Positions 7,726 to 15,181 of a stretch of 38,859 bases of DNA are shown here, piece after piece. The notes below the pieces were generated by a model. That model ran no database searches, was not told where the DNA came from, and saw nothing but the letters and a program-made list of their open reading frames with translations. Source of the DNA: Candidatus Cloacimonadota bacterium (GTDB lineage Bacteria > Muiribacteriota > UBA6191); contig NVVD01000012.1 of NCBI GenBank assembly GCA_002402105.1, forward strand, positions 44,559 to 83,417. The letters are read 5' to 3'. The translations under genes were made by a program, and so were the position numbers. Position 1 is the first letter of the stretch, and each line of letters begins with the position of its first letter.

Positions 7726-9053
7726 AATGAAATCCCTCCTTGAAGTGTAGTTTTCATTAAATCCCAATAACTTAGATCAGACTCATCTACTGCTTTTTTT
7801 ATAATATCTCTAGTTTTTTGTTTTTCTTGGCCGTCTACTAAAAATACATCTTTCATAATACTATTAATTAAATCAGGATATTTTTGAAACATATCAGGGT
7901 TATGAATAAACTGAAAAGCTCCCCTAAAGTTTTTTAAATCTTTCATGACAAAAGACTCACTTAAGCGATCTTGATAATTTTTTAGACTATTTTTTGAAAA
8001 GTCTTTTTTCTTTTTTGCATCAATAATAGCTAAAGCTGCAAGTCGACCAGACTCCATTGCTAAGTTCATGCCTTCAATAGATTTACCTGTATTTAATAAA
8101 AGCCCTGCTGCATCTCCAACAACAACAGCACCATCTGTATAAAGTTGTTTAGGAATCATATCAATATCACCAACAGGTACAACATGAGCAGAGTACTCAA
8201 CCATCTTGCCACCTTTTAATATATTTTTGATACTTGTATGTTCTTTAAATTTATCTAAAACATCATATATATTATGGTCTGACTCTCTTAAATCTTTGAT
8301 ACCAAGTACTAAACCAAGAGATATAGAGTCTTTATTTGTATATAAAAAGCCTCCACCTTCAATACCCTGAGTACAACCAACAAACTCATTAGACAGACCT
8401 TCTAAGCCATCTAATTGAAATTTTGCCTCTAATAAGTCACGGTCATATTGCCAAATTTCTTTGATACCACTAGCAACATATTTAGCATCAACCATTTCTT
8501 TTTGTAAGCCAATTTGTCTGGTTAATAATGAATTTACGCCCTCTGCTAAAATAACGCAGTCAGCTTCAAATTCGTCTTCTCCAGCTTTGATTCCACAAAC
8601 CTTACCATTTTTAACAATCAACGATTCAACCATTACTTCAGTAGCAACAAAAGAGTCCTCAGCAAAGCTTGATTTTGAAATAGCTTCTTCGACCTGCTCA
8701 CCAAGCCATCTATCAAATTTTGAGCGTAAAACAGAAACTCCATTATAAGGTACTTTATTATAATGGTCTGTTTTATAGTCAATAGAAAATGAAGATTCTT
8801 CGCTCACAAAGCTTAATCTTCTTCGATTAATAAATCTTTCAAAAGGTGGGTTTTCTAAAGTATTGTATAATTCAGGAAAGATTTCCCAAGCAGTTGGACC
8901 ATATAAAACCCCACCTGATACGTTTTTGCTTCCTGTCCATTCACCTTTTTCAACAAGAAGAATTTTCATATTGTTATCAGCTAATATTTTTGCAGCTGCA
9001 CATCCAGCAACTCCACCACCAACAATAATACAATCAAACTTTTCATCTTCCAT
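7722..9053 (-). CDS. fixC: FixC-type ETF:quinone oxidoreductase flavoprotein
   Basis: 443 aa, matching FixC (about 430) and much shorter than the one-piece ETF-QO (about 550-600), whose iron-sulfur part is here the separate fixX. The N-terminal FAD-binding motif is IIVGGGVAGCAAAKIL (GxGxxG at 12-17), followed by VEKGEWTGSKNVSGGVLYG, typical of FixC. The second FAD motif is GAVVVGDAAGLLLNTGKSIE. The protein takes electrons from ETF and passes them, with FixX, to the quinone pool or, in FixABCX systems, takes part in electron bifurcation. It overlaps fixX by 4 bases. It is separated from etfA by 162 bases that hold a repeat element. Confidence 0.9.
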   Translation of the reverse strand: MEDEKFDCIIVGGGVAGCAAAKILADNNMKILLVEKGEWTGSKNVSGGVLYGPTAWEIFPELYNTLENPPFERFINRRRLSFVSEESSFSIDYKTDHYNKVPYNGVSVLRSKFDRWLGEQVEEAISKSSFAEDSFVATEVMVESLIVKNGKVCGIKAGEDEFEADCVILAEGVNSLLTRQIGLQKEMVDAKYVASGIKEIWQYDRDLLEAKFQLDGLEGLSNEFVGCTQGIEGGGFLYTNKDSISLGLVLGIKDLRESDHNIYDVLDKFKEHTSIKNILKGGKMVEYSAHVVPVGDIDMIPKQLYTDGAVVVGDAAGLLLNTGKSIEGMNLAMESGRLAALAIIDAKKKKDFSKNSLKNYQDRLSESFVMKDLKNFRGAFQFIHNPDMFQKYPDLINSIMKDVFLVDGQEKQKTRDIIKKAVDESDLSYWDLMKTTLQGGISL

Positions 9054-9081
9054 CTTATTACCTTTTATTTAAGTTTAGCCA

Positions 9082-9158
9082 CGGAGATGGGAATTTATTC
9101 CCATAAAAAACCCTATCTCTCACCAAACTTATTTTATTGGAATCAATTCCAATCTCCG
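9082..9158. repeat. Complete 77-bp paired-palindrome element inside the etf-fix operon
   Basis: Runs from CGGAGAT to ATCTCCG, so its ends are inverted repeats. It contains two internal palindromes, TGGGAATTTATTCCCA and TTGGAATCAATTCCAA. Read on the minus strand it aligns along its length with the copy at 17359-17430, including the spacer ATAAAATAAGTTT and GATAG. It fills the only large gap of the operon, between etfA (ends at 9216) and fixC (starts at 9053). In RNA it could fold as two small hairpins or one long hairpin, so it may affect message stability or act as a processing site. Confidence 0.85.
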
Positions 9159-9215
9159 ATTTTTATCCGAATCAATTTATAATCTTGAGCCAATTCAAAA
9201 ATCTAAACCTCATTT

Positions 9216-10190
9216 TTACGACTTTAACTCTTTTACTGCTTCTGTTAGTTTTGGGACAATATCAAATAAGTCTCCAACTAATCCATAATCTGCTAAAGCA
9301 AAAATTGGTGCTTCTTCGTCTTTATTGATTGCAACTATCACTTTTGAATTACTCATACCAGCTGTATGTTGTACAGCACCAGAAATACCAATAGCGATAT
9401 ATAAGTCTGGTGATACAACCTTACCTGTTTGACCAACTTGCAAAGAAGCTTCTGCTACTCCATTTTCAACTAAAGCTCTAGTTGACCCAACAGCCGCACC
9501 AAAAACATCTGCTAATTTTTCAATTAATTCAAAGCCTGCTTTATCTTTAACACCACGACCACAAGCAACAACAACACTAGCATCATCTAAACTAACACGG
9601 TCACTTTGAGCAGAAATTAGCTCTTTAAAGATTGCTTTAATATCAAGGGTACCTAAATCAATAGATTCAATATCACAGCTTAATGAAGTATCTGCCTCAA
9701 CAGCATCAAAAGACCCAGAGCGTATAGATAAAATTATTAAATCATCACTACTTTGCATTTTACTAACAGCTTTTGCAGCCATTAATGGTCTTTCAATAGA
9801 AACCGTATTACCATCAATATCTACACTAGAGCAATCCATGATTCCACAAGCATTTGTAGCTCCCACTAAACCAGGTAAATAATCTTTAACAGACTCACAA
9901 GTTGGCACTAATACTAACCTTGGAGATGAAGCCTCAATAGCTTTTTTAATACCATCAATATATGGCTGATTTAGATAATTTTTAAAAATTGAATTTTCAA
10001 TAGTATATACTTTTGATACACCATAGTGTGCTAAAACTTTTGCCTCGTCTGCAATAGCTTCACCTAAAATGACTGCCTCTAAGGCTAAACCAGACTTATC
10101 TGCAAGTTTTTTTGCTTCTGATAAAACTTCTAAGGTTGATTTTTTTAATTTATTTTGTTTTTGATCTGCAATTACTAAAATTTTACTCAT
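9216..10190 (-). CDS. etfA: Electron transfer flavoprotein alpha subunit
   Basis: 324 aa. The C-terminal FAD domain is diagnostic: ACGRGVKDKAGFELIEKLAD at 209-228, GAAVGSTRALVENG, QVGQTGKVVSPDLYIAIGIS at 251-270, GAVQHTAGM, and INKDEEAPIFALADYGLVGD near 288-307. The N-terminal domain is the usual ETF Rossmann-like fold. It pairs with etfB, which ends 9 bases upstream, and GGAGAT precedes its ATG. ETF collects electrons from the three acyl-CoA dehydrogenases and delivers them to FixC. The family includes FixB of nitrogen fixers and bifurcating ETFs. The FixC/FixX neighbours raise that possibility, but nothing visible in this subunit decides it. Confidence 0.95.
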   Translation of the reverse strand: MSKILVIADQKQNKLKKSTLEVLSEAKKLADKSGLALEAVILGEAIADEAKVLAHYGVSKVYTIENSIFKNYLNQPYIDGIKKAIEASSPRLVLVPTCESVKDYLPGLVGATNACGIMDCSSVDIDGNTVSIERPLMAAKAVSKMQSSDDLIILSIRSGSFDAVEADTSLSCDIESIDLGTLDIKAIFKELISAQSDRVSLDDASVVVACGRGVKDKAGFELIEKLADVFGAAVGSTRALVENGVAEASLQVGQTGKVVSPDLYIAIGISGAVQHTAGMSNSKVIVAINKDEEAPIFALADYGLVGDLFDIVPKLTEAVKELKS

Positions 10191-10199
10191 AATAATCTC

Positions 10200-10988
10200 C
10201 TATAAAACTTTAGCTTCGTTAGTAAGCTTATCGATTAATGTAGAAACTAACTCATCAGCATCACCTTGAAACTTTTCTCCAGCTTTTCTAGCTTTTGGAA
10301 AGTCCATTGATAATAATGTTGATTTTGAACCAGACTTACCAACTTGGTCTTCACTTAAACCTAAATCAGCAACACCAATTTTATTCATTGGTTTCTTTTT
10401 TGACTGCATAATACCTCTTAAAGAAGGTATTCGTGGCTCGTTCATGTCATTTGAGCAACTAACAATACAAGGAAAAGGAAGTTCAATCATTTCTTGTCCT
10501 TCATCACCTTGTCTAGTCACTGTTATAGTTTTAGCTTCTTCGTTTACTTTTAATGCTACTGCGTTTGTTACATAAGGTATTGATAACTTTTGAGCTAATA
10601 ATCCACTGGTCAAACCCATATCCATATCTTGAGATTGCTTACCACATAAAATAGCATCATAATCTTTATCTTTAAAAAATGCCTCTAAAACATTTGCAGC
10701 AGAATGAGAGTCTGATCCTTCAAAAGCATCGCCTTCAATATGAAAAGCCTCTTTTGCACCCATAGCAAGACCTTTTCTAAGTGCCTCTTTACCTTTTTCA
10801 GCACCTATTAATACTAATGATAAATCAAGTTCTGAAACATTAGATTGAATAACTAATGACTCTTCAATAGCAGAGGCATCATAAGCATTTAATACATAAT
10901 TTAAATCATCTTTTTGTAATTCGCCATCTTTGATTTGAAATGCCATGGCAACATCTGGCACTTGTTTACAACAAACAAAAAATTTCAT
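10200..10988 (-). CDS. etfB: Electron transfer flavoprotein beta subunit
   Basis: 262 aa. Begins MKFFVCCKQVPD, the start seen in FixA-like and group-2 ETF beta subunits, then NYVLNAYDASAIEESL, LRKGLAMGAKEAFHIEGD, DAILCGKQSQDMDMG and the family signature NEPRIPSLRGIMQSKKKP. It forms the ETF heterodimer with the next gene. The opening CKQVPD and the GKQSQDMDMG loop look more like the FixA/bifurcating group than the mitochondrial type (VKRVVD). This is a judgement by eye. It starts 5 bases after acd1, with AAGGTAATC as binding site. Confidence 0.94.
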   Translation of the reverse strand: MKFFVCCKQVPDVAMAFQIKDGELQKDDLNYVLNAYDASAIEESLVIQSNVSELDLSLVLIGAEKGKEALRKGLAMGAKEAFHIEGDAFEGSDSHSAANVLEAFFKDKDYDAILCGKQSQDMDMGLTSGLLAQKLSIPYVTNAVALKVNEEAKTITVTRQGDEGQEMIELPFPCIVSCSNDMNEPRIPSLRGIMQSKKKPMNKIGVADLGLSEDQVGKSGSKSTLLSMDFPKARKAGEKFQGDADELVSTLIDKLTNEAKVL

Positions 10989-10993
10989 TTTGA

Positions 10994-12136
10994 TTACCTT
11001 CCTATTAATATTGATGAAACAACTAGTTTTTGAATTTCAGTTGTACCCTCATAGATTTCTGTGATTCGAGCATCTCTAAAAAATCTTTCGACGTCATACT
11101 CTTTAATATAACCATATCCACCATGAATCTGAACCGCTTTATTAGAAGCAAAGGTTGCAGTTTCTGCAGCTAAAATTTTAGCCTTACTTGAATGCAATGA
11201 AAAGTTTTTACCTGAGTCTTTTAAAAATGCAGCTTTTAGAGTAACTAAACGAGAAGCATCATATTTTGCATGCATCTCTGCAAGCATAAATTGAATCCCC
11301 TGAAAGTTACTGATTGTTTTGCCAAATTGAGCTCTTTCTTTTGAATATTTTACAGACTCAACAATACAACCTTTTGTAATACCAAGAGCTTGAGCAGCAA
11401 TACCAATACGACCAGCATCTAATGTAGTCATAGCAACTTTAAAGCCTTTATTAAAATCACCTAAACGATAATCATCAGTTAATTTAACATCTTCAAAAAC
11501 TAGTTCTGCAAGTCCCGATGCTCTTATTCCCATTTTACCGTGCATTGGTAAAACGCTCACACCTGGCATTGTTCTTTCAATAATAAAAGCTGTTATACCT
11601 CGATTACCAAGTGAAGCATCAGTACAGGTAAATACAATAAAAGTATCTGCATTTGTACCATTGGTAATAAATATTTTTGAACCGTTTATAATCCAACCAT
11701 CGCCATCTTTTTTTGCTACAGTTTTCATTGATCCACAATCAGATCCAGAATTGGCCTCTGTTAAACCATAACATCCAACTTTTTCACCCATAGCTAAGGG
11801 TTTTAAAAACTTTTGTTTTTGGTCTTCTGTGCCGTATTTTAATAATGGGTCACAAACTAAAGAGTTATTTACGCTTAAAATAACTCCAGTAGATGCACAA
11901 TGTCTTGAGATTTCTTCCATCATCAATACGTAAGATACATAATCCATGCCAGAGCCACCGTACTCCTCTGGAATCGCAACTCCCATGAAACCCATCTCTC
12001 CAGCTTGTTTAATTAAATCTACTGGAAACTCTTCAGTCTCGTCTAATTTTCTTGCAATTGGGGCAACATATTTTTCAGCAAAATCTCTTGCTGAATCACG
12101 AATCATTTTTTGATCTTCATTTAGTTCTAAAATCAT
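10994..12136 (-). CDS. Acyl-CoA dehydrogenase, butyryl-CoA dehydrogenase-like (first paralogue, acd1)
   Basis: 380 aa. The motifs are LNEDQKMIRDSARDFAEKYV, CYGLTEANSGSDCGSMKTVA, FITNGTNADTFIVF, ERAQFGKTISNFQGIQFMLA, QIHGGYGYIKEYDVERFFRD and YEGTTEIQ, with Glu363 as the catalytic base. It is the first gene of the operon and directly precedes etfB-etfA, the same order as butyryl-CoA dehydrogenase with its ETF in many anaerobes and in short-chain oxidisers. GGAGAAGTT sits just before the ATG. It probably acts on short-chain acyl-CoA. Whether it runs in the oxidising or the reducing direction is not shown by the sequence. Confidence 0.92.
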   Translation of the reverse strand: MILELNEDQKMIRDSARDFAEKYVAPIARKLDETEEFPVDLIKQAGEMGFMGVAIPEEYGGSGMDYVSYVLMMEEISRHCASTGVILSVNNSLVCDPLLKYGTEDQKQKFLKPLAMGEKVGCYGLTEANSGSDCGSMKTVAKKDGDGWIINGSKIFITNGTNADTFIVFTCTDASLGNRGITAFIIERTMPGVSVLPMHGKMGIRASGLAELVFEDVKLTDDYRLGDFNKGFKVAMTTLDAGRIGIAAQALGITKGCIVESVKYSKERAQFGKTISNFQGIQFMLAEMHAKYDASRLVTLKAAFLKDSGKNFSLHSSKAKILAAETATFASNKAVQIHGGYGYIKEYDVERFFRDARITEIYEGTTEIQKLVVSSILIGR

Positions 12137-12243
12137 AACTTCTCCGTTATTCTATTGATAAGTAAAACTCTTTCAAAAGAATTAAATTATTTCATTTTTT
12201 TGTATAACTTTATTTAAGACAACTAGGTCTTTAAGATTTTTGC

Positions 12244-12272
12244 AGTATATCATTTAAGATATTTTGTAGCAA
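12244..12272 (-). promoter_or_regulatory. Candidate sigma-70-type promoter of the acd-etf-fix operon
   Basis: On the minus strand: TTGCTA (12272-12267), 17-base spacer, TATACT (12249-12244), with a start expected near 12238 and a leader of about 100 bases before acd1. The spacer contains ATATCTTAAATGATAT, a short imperfect dyad that could bind a regulator. It lies just downstream of the terminator at 12279, so the operon is cut off from the gene before it. Confidence 0.5.
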
Positions 12273-12278
12273 TTAGAC

Positions 12279-12318
12279 AAAAAAAAAGACCACCTAATGA
12301 AAGGTAGTCTTTTTTTTT
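12279..12318 (-). terminator. Intrinsic terminator after the DUF4214-like gene
   Basis: A stem AAAAAAGACcACCT / AGGTaGTCTTTTTT with loop AATGAA, flanked by A- and T-runs, so it can work on both strands. It ends the minus-strand gene at 12333-13610 and insulates the acyl-CoA dehydrogenase operon. Confidence 0.8.
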
Positions 12319-12332
12319 AATTTTAAAAAATA

Positions 12333-13610
12333 TTATCTAATATTTAAACGAACCAACTCGCTCAATACGCTTAAAGCCATATTTTTTCTTTCTGCTCTAG
12401 CCTCATATACACTAATATACTGAGCTTTTCTTTTAAGTTGTCTTAAAAGGTCAGGGGTTGTGTTTCTTAGTCTTTTCCAGAAATTTGAAGGCAATGTGTA
12501 TGGATCAAAATCAAATCTTGAAATATCTGATCTTGTTAATCCGACTTTATAATCAACACCCTCTTTTAACATTTTGATTTCTGCTGTTAAACGACTCCAA
12601 GAGATTGAACCAAGTTCTATTCTGTTTCTGTAATAACGTAGTTCTTCTGTTGATGGTGCCCTGTGTAATTGCTCTTTGAAAATCCTTACGATTCTTTCTG
12701 AAACTCCACCAGTATGAGGATGACCTTTTAATCTCTCACACTCTCTACGCAATTGTGGAAGAGTCATTGTCCCTCGTCTAAGTTTATCTGAGTAAATTAC
12801 TTTTTCTTGCTCACTTGCATGTCTATTGGCATATCTAATAAAGTACTGAGATACAAGCTCTGTATACTCATCTTCAAATTGATCGTTTTCTAAGTTACGA
12901 ATCATTCGTCTAACTTGAGCAGTTGTTTTTACTTTTGAGTCAAGTAATCTACCGTAATAGTTTAACTCTTTACTAGTAGGATATCTTTGATGGTAAGTTC
13001 TAAATACTCTATTTACAAAATCAATGCTTCGTTGAGTAACAGTACCGTTTGAATTTTTAACTTCAACAGTTTCAACTTTTACACCAAGTAATGCTAAAGA
13101 ACTACCGTGACTTTGAAGATTAATCTCAATATGGTTCATTCCATCTACCATATACTGAGCAATTGACCAACCACTCTCAATAAATCTCCATCTATCAATA
13201 GGGCTATGATTAGAAATCACATTTCTACCATTTACATAAATAGCTAATTTACCTGATTGTGAACCAACTAATCTTTCTAAGATAGAAAGTCTTGCTGTTC
13301 GTACTGAGTACTTAGCACTCTTTTTAAAATAAATATCTAATTTAGAAAAGCCTGGTCGCTCTAAAATGACATAATTATAGTTGCCTTGTGGCTCATGTGC
13401 ATATCGAATCCCTATAGAATTCATTGTCATGTTGCCTTCTAAGTAACCTTTTTGAAAAGCACAGTATAAATATCTGTCTACTGTATTTTTACCCGGAATT
13501 GGAGAATATATGCTTCCTGAATCTTTATGAGAACGTACCCCATAAGAAATAGACTTTGCATAGCTTGTACTTGCTATAGCAAGTAAGCAAAGTAATGTTA
13601 AAAATTTCAT
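12333..13610 (-). CDS. Exported protein with N-terminal beta-rich domain and three DUF4214-like repeats
   Basis: 425 aa with a clear signal peptide (MKFLTLLCLLAIASTSYAKS). Residues about 45-185 look like a beta-sandwich, perhaps galactose-binding-like: YVILERPGFSKLDIYF, LAIYVNGRNVIS and YMVDGMNHIEINLQ. Three helical repeats follow at about 197-242 (FRTYHQRYPTSKELNYYGRL), 251-295 (FIRYANRHASEQEKVIYSDK) and 303-348 (FKEQLHRAPSTEELRYYRNR). They have the R-x-(P/A)-(S/T)-x-x-E-x-x-(Y)-Y pattern of DUF4214, a module found in surface-layer and secreted proteins. The C-terminal 60 residues are basic and helical. The job is unknown; a surface or periplasmic carbohydrate-binding role is an inference. 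GAGG precedes the ATG. It is transcribed away from the membrane protein at 13818. Confidence 0.65.
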   Translation of the reverse strand: MKFLTLLCLLAIASTSYAKSISYGVRSHKDSGSIYSPIPGKNTVDRYLYCAFQKGYLEGNMTMNSIGIRYAHEPQGNYNYVILERPGFSKLDIYFKKSAKYSVRTARLSILERLVGSQSGKLAIYVNGRNVISNHSPIDRWRFIESGWSIAQYMVDGMNHIEINLQSHGSSLALLGVKVETVEVKNSNGTVTQRSIDFVNRVFRTYHQRYPTSKELNYYGRLLDSKVKTTAQVRRMIRNLENDQFEDEYTELVSQYFIRYANRHASEQEKVIYSDKLRRGTMTLPQLRRECERLKGHPHTGGVSERIVRIFKEQLHRAPSTEELRYYRNRIELGSISWSRLTAEIKMLKEGVDYKVGLTRSDISRFDFDPYTLPSNFWKRLRNTTPDLLRQLKRKAQYISVYEARAERKNMALSVLSELVRLNIR

Positions 13611-13710
13611 GTTAACCTCATTAAAAGTTGTTATTACATTTTAAAGATATACTTTTGGTTTATCTTTATTAGCTAGTTAGACTCTCTTCAAAATGCTATT
13701 GTTTTTCAAA

Positions 13711-13738
13711 ACTATAACGATTATTTGACTTATGTCAA
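13711..13738 (-). promoter_or_regulatory. Candidate promoter of the DUF4214-like gene
   Basis: Minus strand: perfect TTGACA (13738-13733), 16-base spacer, TATAGT (13716-13711). The start would be near 13704, about 94 bases before the ATG. Its -35 lies in TTGACTTATGTCAA (13725-13738), a palindrome that also holds the -35 of the opposite promoter, so the two promoters sit back to back. Confidence 0.55.
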
Positions 13739-13754
13739 TAGATTCTAATAATAT
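13725..13754 (+). promoter_or_regulatory. Candidate promoter of the membrane protein at 13818
   Basis: TTGACT (13725-13730), 18-base spacer, TAATAT (13749-13754), start expected near 13761. The -10 lies in the perfect palindrome 13747-13776. An alternative is TATAAT at 13806-13811, which would give an almost leaderless message but has no good -35. Confidence 0.45.
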
Positions 13755-13776
13755 TGTTTTTAAAAACAATATTATT
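13747..13776. promoter_or_regulatory. Perfect 30-bp palindrome, possible operator
   Basis: AATAATATTGTTTTT is followed at once by its exact reverse complement, 15 bases per arm and no loop. It overlaps the proposed -10 and start site of the plus-strand promoter in a divergent intergenic region. That position suits a repressor site better than a terminator, since no gene ends here. Confidence 0.5.
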
Positions 13777-13817
13777 TTCAATTCGCATTTTTTTAAGTAG
13801 TATCGTATAATTTTTAT

Positions 13818-15173
13818 ATGTATCAATATATTTATTTTTCTACTCTACCTTTTTTAATATTTTTTCTTAATACTCTAATTGATGACCTATCTTTTGGAGG
13901 CAACTATGCTTATTTTTTCTTTGGCATTTTTGTAATTCCTATTTTTTCTGATAAAAAAATAAAATTTAAACCTCTTTATAATTTACTATTTCTTTTTTTA
14001 TCAATAATACTTCTTCAAGTATTTTCTTTTCAATTTACTTTTATTCTTTCTTCTTTTTTATCTTTTTTGCTTATCATACATTTTATCTCTTTTTTCAGGA
14101 GCTTAAGACTTTTACTACCTGTTACCGTTCTTATACCTGTTTTAGCTCTTTCTTATATTGAATTTAAAAATCAAAACAGTCAAGAATTATTAGGACTCCA
14201 AGAGCTTTTTACACCACAAAAGTTTTCAAAAAAATATCTATCCCTCAAACAAATTAAAGATATTAGTCTTAAAAATAAATCTATTTTATTTCCACTTAGT
14301 CAAAACCCTTTAATATATATAAATGGACAAATTCAATATTCTGACTACTGGAAAAACCTCTACTTGAATATAGTTAAAGAATACCCTATTTTCTATATTT
14401 TTAAAGATGGTAATACATTTTGGTTTTACGGAAACCAATCAAAGTCATATATAAGTTTTTTTCAAAATTTTCAAAGTAAAATAATCTCTCAAGAAGATAA
14501 TTTACTAATCAAAACTAAAATTTCTAATTTATTACTCCATCAAGTTATAAGTTTTGATGGAATGCTCCATGATTACCAAACATTAAAAAGACAAGTCATT
14601 AAAAAAGCATTTTTTAACCCATTTAAAACAGTTAATAAAATTCGCTTACACAAATATCATGAAAACTTTCCATATTTAATCTATAAAGAGTTATTTTCAA
14701 AAGAAAAGACTACTTTTTTATTTTCTAAAGAGGTTTTGCAAAAAAGCATATTAAAGCTGATTAAAAATCAAGATTTTTTAGTAGCAGACAATTTAACCTA
14801 TTTTTATTTTACCCTTTACGGGCCTGATGATAACTACCACCTTTTAACCACTTTATTGTCTACTGTTTACATTAGTCCTCAAACATCAATTGCTTTACTA
14901 TTTCATCAAGATCCCAAAAAAATGAATAACGCACTACTTTTTCAGAGTTTCAGACTCTTAGAAACCCAAGAAAAAAACTTTATTTCATATGGCAAATCAT
15001 ATATATATGACCCTATATTAATATGTCTTAAAAAACTGTTGAAACAAAATAAAAATAATTATATGTACTTTCAAAATAAAATTATTAAGTACTCAAGATT
15101 AGACGCAATTGCCCCTGAGTATAGTGGGTGTGGTTGTTCTGAGCCTATTAAACCAGAAATTCATGATAAATAA
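13818..15173 (+). CDS. Membrane protein of unknown function
   Basis: 451 aa. Residues 1-120 hold about four hydrophobic segments (YFSTLPFLIFFLNTLI, YAYFFFGIFVIPIF, LLFLFLSIILLQVF and the LLIIHFISFF to LLPVTVLIPVLALSYI region). The rest is a soluble domain rich in Lys, Phe, Tyr and Asn with no motif I recognise. It ends with a small cysteine cluster, SGCGCSEPIKPE, which could bind a metal or be modified. No strong ribosome binding site is visible before the ATG. It ends 8 bases before the end of the convergent helicase gene, with no terminator. Base composition is even more AT-rich than its neighbours. Function not assigned. Confidence 0.55.
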   Translation: MYQYIYFSTLPFLIFFLNTLIDDLSFGGNYAYFFFGIFVIPIFSDKKIKFKPLYNLLFLFLSIILLQVFSFQFTFILSSFLSFLLIIHFISFFRSLRLLLPVTVLIPVLALSYIEFKNQNSQELLGLQELFTPQKFSKKYLSLKQIKDISLKNKSILFPLSQNPLIYINGQIQYSDYWKNLYLNIVKEYPIFYIFKDGNTFWFYGNQSKSYISFFQNFQSKIISQEDNLLIKTKISNLLLHQVISFDGMLHDYQTLKRQVIKKAFFNPFKTVNKIRLHKYHENFPYLIYKELFSKEKTTFLFSKEVLQKSILKLIKNQDFLVADNLTYFYFTLYGPDDNYHLLTTLLSTVYISPQTSIALLFHQDPKKMNNALLFQSFRLLETQEKNFISYGKSYIYDPILICLKKLLKQNKNNYMYFQNKIIKYSRLDAIAPEYSGCGCSEPIKPEIHDK

Positions 15174-15181
15174 AAAGTTTC

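Noticed and set aside
7726..7767. ATG 7767 as the fixX start
   Set aside because: It would add 14 residues overlapping fixC and has no binding site, while ATG 7725 has AGGAGGG and an ATGA overlap.
9082..9158. Paired-palindrome element as a riboswitch
   Set aside because: It occurs near unrelated genes in both orientations, as a half copy too, which fits a dispersed repeat and not a ligand sensor.
8461..9328. Several plus-strand frames of 60-95 residues over fixC and etfA
   Set aside because: Antisense to strongly conserved genes; low-complexity translations without domain signals.
13747..13776. 30-bp palindrome as a terminator
   Set aside because: It lies between divergent starts, where no transcript ends, and the stem is almost all A/T; an operator is more likely.
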